DNA from: Streptomyces sp. NBC_01439
GTDB taxonomy: Bacteria > Actinomycetota > Actinomycetes > Streptomycetales > Streptomycetaceae
Assembly: GCF_036227605.1 (NCBI RefSeq)
Contig: NZ_CP109487.1
Coordinates: 1 to 64,000, forward strand
Direction: 5' to 3'
DNA length: 64,000 nt
The notes beneath the pieces are model-generated. The model did no database searches and was not told the DNA's origin. It saw only the letters and a list, made by a program, of their open reading frames with translations. Numbering within the stretch: the stretch's first letter is position 1; the number at the start of each line of letters is the position of its first letter. Positions 61,601 through 64,000 of the stretch are shown here, one piece after another. Made by a program: the position numbers and the translations under genes.

Positions 61601-62125
61601 GTGAACCTCGACGTGCCGCGCCGCATCAAGTGGACGGCATACGCCATCCCCTTGTGCGCCCTCCCCTCGGGGCTGTGGCGCATCACGCTCGTCACCGGCT
61701 GGCCCGACTGGTACGCCGGGCACGACTGACTGCCGGGGGAACGGCCGTACGTCCTCTCGCTCTCGCTGATCGCCGAGTGCCTGGCGCTGCTCGCCCTGGG
61801 GCTCGTCCAGCCCTGGGGCGAACGGCTGTCCACCTGGGTTCCCTTTGCAGGCGGCCGCGTGCTGCCAGTCCGCGCGGTCGTCATCCCGGCCTGCGTCGGT
61901 GCCTTTCTGGCTACCGTCCTGGCCGCGTACGCCACCCTGAACTACCAGTTCCATTTCGTTCCCCCGCTGAACCACACCGGTGAGGCCTTCCCCACCAGCG
62001 GCCCGGGGGCATGGGCCTTGTGGGCCTGCTACGCCCCGATCCTCGCCTGGGGACCGCTGCTTGCGGTGGCAACGCGGGCCTACCACCTGTGCCGGACCCG
62101 TGACGCGGTTCTGGCCTTCGAGTGA
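61601..62125 (+). pseudogene. four-TM membrane protein with an in-frame stop
   Basis: Same family as the IS5 passenger at 35903-36424. WRITLVTGWPDWYAGHD ends at a TGA (61727-61729); beyond it, in the same frame, come LIAECLALLALGLVQPWGER, WVPFAGGR and AVVIPACVGAFLATVLAAYA to the stop at 62125. One nonsense change seems to have inactivated it. GTG 61601 is the likely start. Confidence 0.6.
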
Positions 62126-62218
62126 GGCCGGATCGGTTCGCTCGCCCGTCGCTGGGAGATGCTCGCGGTGGCCTCCCCCACTCGGATCGTCGTTTCGCCG
62201 CTCTCGTGGAGGTCGTGG

Positions 62219-62308
62219 ATGCCGGTGGTTGTCGGACTGCAGGAACAGCAAGAGCTTGCCGCCCGCCGTCGCGTGGACGGGTTGTGTGAAGAAGCCGACC
62301 GGATGTAG
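62219..62308 (+). pseudogene. very short N-terminal stub
   Basis: MPVVVGLQEQQELAARRRVD, then GLCEEADRM and a TAG stop; reading on in frame gives AELERG. GGAGG lies 6 bp upstream, so the start is good, and the sequence looks like the N-terminus of a longer coiled-coil protein cut by the stop. Family not certain. Confidence 0.35.
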
Positions 62309-62326
62309 GCCGAGCTCGAAAGAGGC

Positions 62327-63142
62327 TCAGCGGAAGACGGCCGCGTTCTGCTGGGCCCACTGCGCGAAAGTGCGTGCCTTACCTCCGGTCACCTTCTCGA
62401 CCACGCCGTTCGGGGTGTTGTACTCAGCCGGCGGGTCGGCGAACACCTCCAGCTGGAAGTCGATCATGTGCTCCGGCACGCCCTGCGCCCGCATCGATAC
62501 CCGCGCCTGGTCCGGCGTCAGCTCCACGAACTCCACCTTCCGGTCGACCGCAGAGCCCAGTGTGGCGATTTTCTCCCGCATCGAGAGCCGCTCCGGGCCG
62601 GTAAGCAGGTACTCCGCACCGGCGTGCCCGTCCTCGAGCAGCACCGTTGCGGCCACCGAGCCGATGTCCCCCTCGTGCACCATCGCGGTACGCGAGTCCC
62701 CGTACGGCCGCTCGACCCGTCCGTGGCGCACCTCGTCCGCCCACTCCAAGGCGTTGGCCATGATCTCGGTCGGCGACACCGTAGTCCACGCCAGACCCGA
62801 CGCCCGCACGGCCGGCTCCAGAGTCGACTCCGACCAGCCGGCAAGCATGGTCGCCCGGCGCACCCCCGCCGACTCGATCATGGCCACCAGATCCCTGCCG
62901 TTCTCCAGCGGGGCGTAGTCGTCGCCCCCGAAGTTGATCAGGTGCACACCGGTCACGCCGTGCAGCGCCGATGCCAGCGACGACGCGTCGGTCAGATCTC
63001 CGCCGACGACCTCGACGCCCGGACCGAACGTCGCCGCCCCGGGCCGCCGGGTCAGCGCCCGCACCGGCGCACCGGCCTCCCGCAGCGCCGCAACAACCTG
63101 CCGCCCGACCGTGCCGGTCGCGCCCACCACCAGAAACGTCAT
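62327..63142 (-). CDS. NmrA-like NAD(P)-binding oxidoreductase
   Basis: Protein of 271 residues with an N-terminal Rossmann fold (MTFLVVGATGTVGRQVVAAL) and an early VEVVGGDLTDASSLASALHG, as in NmrA/QOR2-type SDRs that bind NAD(P)H. The region after TTVSPTEIMANALEW and the end AEYNTPNGVVEKVTGGKART are family-like. Likely a redox or redox-sensing enzyme; substrate unknown. ATG at 63142 with GGAGAG upstream, so the longer frame into the next gene is not needed. Confidence 0.85.
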   Translation of the reverse strand: MTFLVVGATGTVGRQVVAALREAGAPVRALTRRPGAATFGPGVEVVGGDLTDASSLASALHGVTGVHLINFGGDDYAPLENGRDLVAMIESAGVRRATMLAGWSESTLEPAVRASGLAWTTVSPTEIMANALEWADEVRHGRVERPYGDSRTAMVHEGDIGSVAATVLLEDGHAGAEYLLTGPERLSMREKIATLGSAVDRKVEFVELTPDQARVSMRAQGVPEHMIDFQLEVFADPPAEYNTPNGVVEKVTGGKARTFAQWAQQNAAVFR

Positions 63143-63197
63143 GCCAGTCTCTCCACATCGTCCGATGCCGGTCTCCCCGGCCGCACGCACATACTGA

Positions 63198-63905
63198 TCA
63201 CCCTTGCGGACCGGTACCGTCCGCATTGGCAGCTGTTGCCGTTCCGATCTTGAGGGGTGGTGGGTGAGGACGGCGAGCGGGGAGCGGGGGCCCGCTCGGG
63301 CGGTGCGCACGGCCCGCCAGTCCATGCAGGGGCGGACCACCTCCAGGAGCGCGATCTCCTGGGCGTCGTACAGGGGGACCGTGGTCACCCCGCCCTGCCG
63401 CTTGTAGTCGACCTCCGTGGAGCCGACCGGAGCCAGCCACCCGAGCCGCACCACCTGATCGAAGTCGGTACGGCGGACGCCCAGGCGCACCGCGGCCTGG
63501 TCCGGGCCGAGGGGCACGTGCCGGTCGAGGACGGCGGGCAGGTCCCACCGGCGAGCCAGCGCGGCCACCTGGTCCGGATGGACGACGGGGAACTGCGGGT
63601 CCCCGCCGAGGTAGACCAGCAGGCCGGCACGGACGAGACGGCCGACCGCCGAGGCGGTCACCCGCGGCCGCAGGATCGGAAGCGGCACGCCCAAGGCCTC
63701 GGTCAGCCGGTCCGCCGCCGCCCCGGCCTCGATCCCCCGCAGCGCCGCCCGCACTGCCTCGTGGTCGGCGGCCTCCACCACCGCACGCCGCCACCGCCAC
63801 CGCCACCGGCACCGGCACCCGCACCCGCACCCGCACCCGCAGCCGGCCCGCCGCCGCGGACTCGTCAATCACCTCACGCACCGAACGGCCCGAGGACCGG
63901 GCCAC
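63198..63905 (-). pseudogene. plasmid-type hypothetical protein, frameshifted in a microsatellite
   Basis: Begins MARSSGRSVREVIDESAAAG (ATG/GTG 63905), passes through the hexanucleotide repeat at 63780-63840 and continues in another frame with AVVEAADHEAVRAALRGIEA, LRPRVTASAVGRLVRAGLLV, FPVVHPDQVAALARRWDLPA, HVPLGPDQAAVRLGVRRTDF and DQVVRLGWLAPVGSTEVDYK. Restored length is about 235 residues. The middle repeats suggest two winged-helix-like units. A fragment of the same family lies at 58985-59195. Confidence 0.55.
63780..63840. repeat. hexanucleotide microsatellite (CACCGC / CACCGG / CACCCG)
   Basis: About ten near-identical hexamers in a row, read on the minus strand as Arg/Pro/Ala-Val dipeptide repeats (RVRVRVRVPVPVAVAVA). 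The reading frame of the host gene changes just after it. Confidence 0.65.
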
Positions 63906-63926
63906 GCCCGAAACATGCCGAAAGAT

Positions 63927-63951
63927 CCCGTTTGCTGCAATAGCTGCTATT
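63927..63951. promoter_or_regulatory. CCCGTTTGCTGC 12-mer and AATAGC-T-GCTATT palindrome
   Basis: Immediately upstream of the leftward gene at 63905. The 12-mer equals one arm of the 55.7-kb hairpin; it joins a 6-bp-armed palindrome at 63939-63951 in an AT-rich patch with TATTTAA, a probable promoter with operator. The last 50 bp of the window show no gene. Confidence 0.4.
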
Positions 63952-64000
63952 TAAGGGTGAGTTGAGGGCGTATCGCACAAGCCGCCTACGCGTACGCGAG

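Noticed and set aside
1..64000. tRNA and rRNA genes
   Set aside because: No sequence with a tRNA-like TTC-A arm and matching acceptor stem, nor rRNA signature, was noticed by eye; a covariance search was not possible.

Overview
The window is very GC-rich, with GTG starts, strong third-position G/C bias and actinomycete gene families: the telomere proteins Tpg and Tap, a chaplin, NB-ARC/LuxR regulators, RsbW-like ATP-binding proteins and an NCS1 permease. This points to a Streptomyces or close relative. The tap-tpg operon (16.3-19.0 kb) beside a mobilisation operon (4.3-8.0 kb), with many accessory genes and broken genes, fits a linear plasmid or a chromosome arm near a telomere. No rRNA, tRNA, CRISPR array, parA or replication initiator gene was seen.

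Layout. 0-4.3 kb: 3' part of a DEAH helicase with repeated helicase-associated domains, small membrane proteins and a plasmid-type HTH protein. 4.3-8.4 kb: leftward mobilisation operon (MobC-like, relaxase, accessory, membrane protein), headed by an inverted repeat and a 250-bp C-rich, G/T-poor tract that together are a candidate oriT. 8.4-14 kb: defence-type island with an AlbA_2/Schlafen protein and a three-gene ABC-three-component (ABC-3C) cassette: nuclease-like effector, middle component, zinc-hook ABC ATPase. 14-19 kb: small genes and tap-tpg. 19.3-23.6 kb: TPR protein, divergent hemC copy with two frameshifts, P-loop kinase, broken PIG-L and SMI1/KNR4 genes. 23.6-34.8 kb: signalling block with a receptor-type Ser/Thr kinase and membrane partner, a bacterial GRAS-domain protein behind an NCS1 permease, a large LuxR-type regulator, a membrane protein and a hotdog thioesterase. 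Four transcription units here share a 17-bp palindrome (TGAGTA-N5-TRCTCA), usually 23 bp before a -35-like hexamer; this is the best candidate for an undescribed regulatory system. 34.9-41.3 kb: a 1.65-kb IS5-type element with a passenger membrane gene, then an NB-ARC/LuxR regulator gene broken by two frameshifts and an IS21 element. 41.8-46.4 kb: Excalibur protein, then an amino-acid cluster (DauR/YheO-like regulator, aminotransferase, ornithine-cyclodeaminase-like protein) and an RsbW-like ATPase. 46.4-51.5 kb: decayed antitoxin-like locus, DUF4394 protein, fasciclin lipoprotein, chaplin. 51.5-54 kb: second DauR/YheO-type cluster (threonine-synthase-like enzyme, regulator, RidA, truncated asparaginase). 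54-64 kb: recombination scrapyard with a toxin-antitoxin pair, two HEAT-repeat genes (one frameshifted, one fused to a duplicated piece of the mobilisation operon), scattered relaxase fragments, an NmrA-like oxidoreductase and a gene frameshifted inside a hexanucleotide repeat.

Many reading-frame breaks are single-base changes in G/C runs. They may be real decay or consensus errors, and raw reads should be consulted before treating any single one as biological. All functional calls come from reading motifs by eye; no database search was run.
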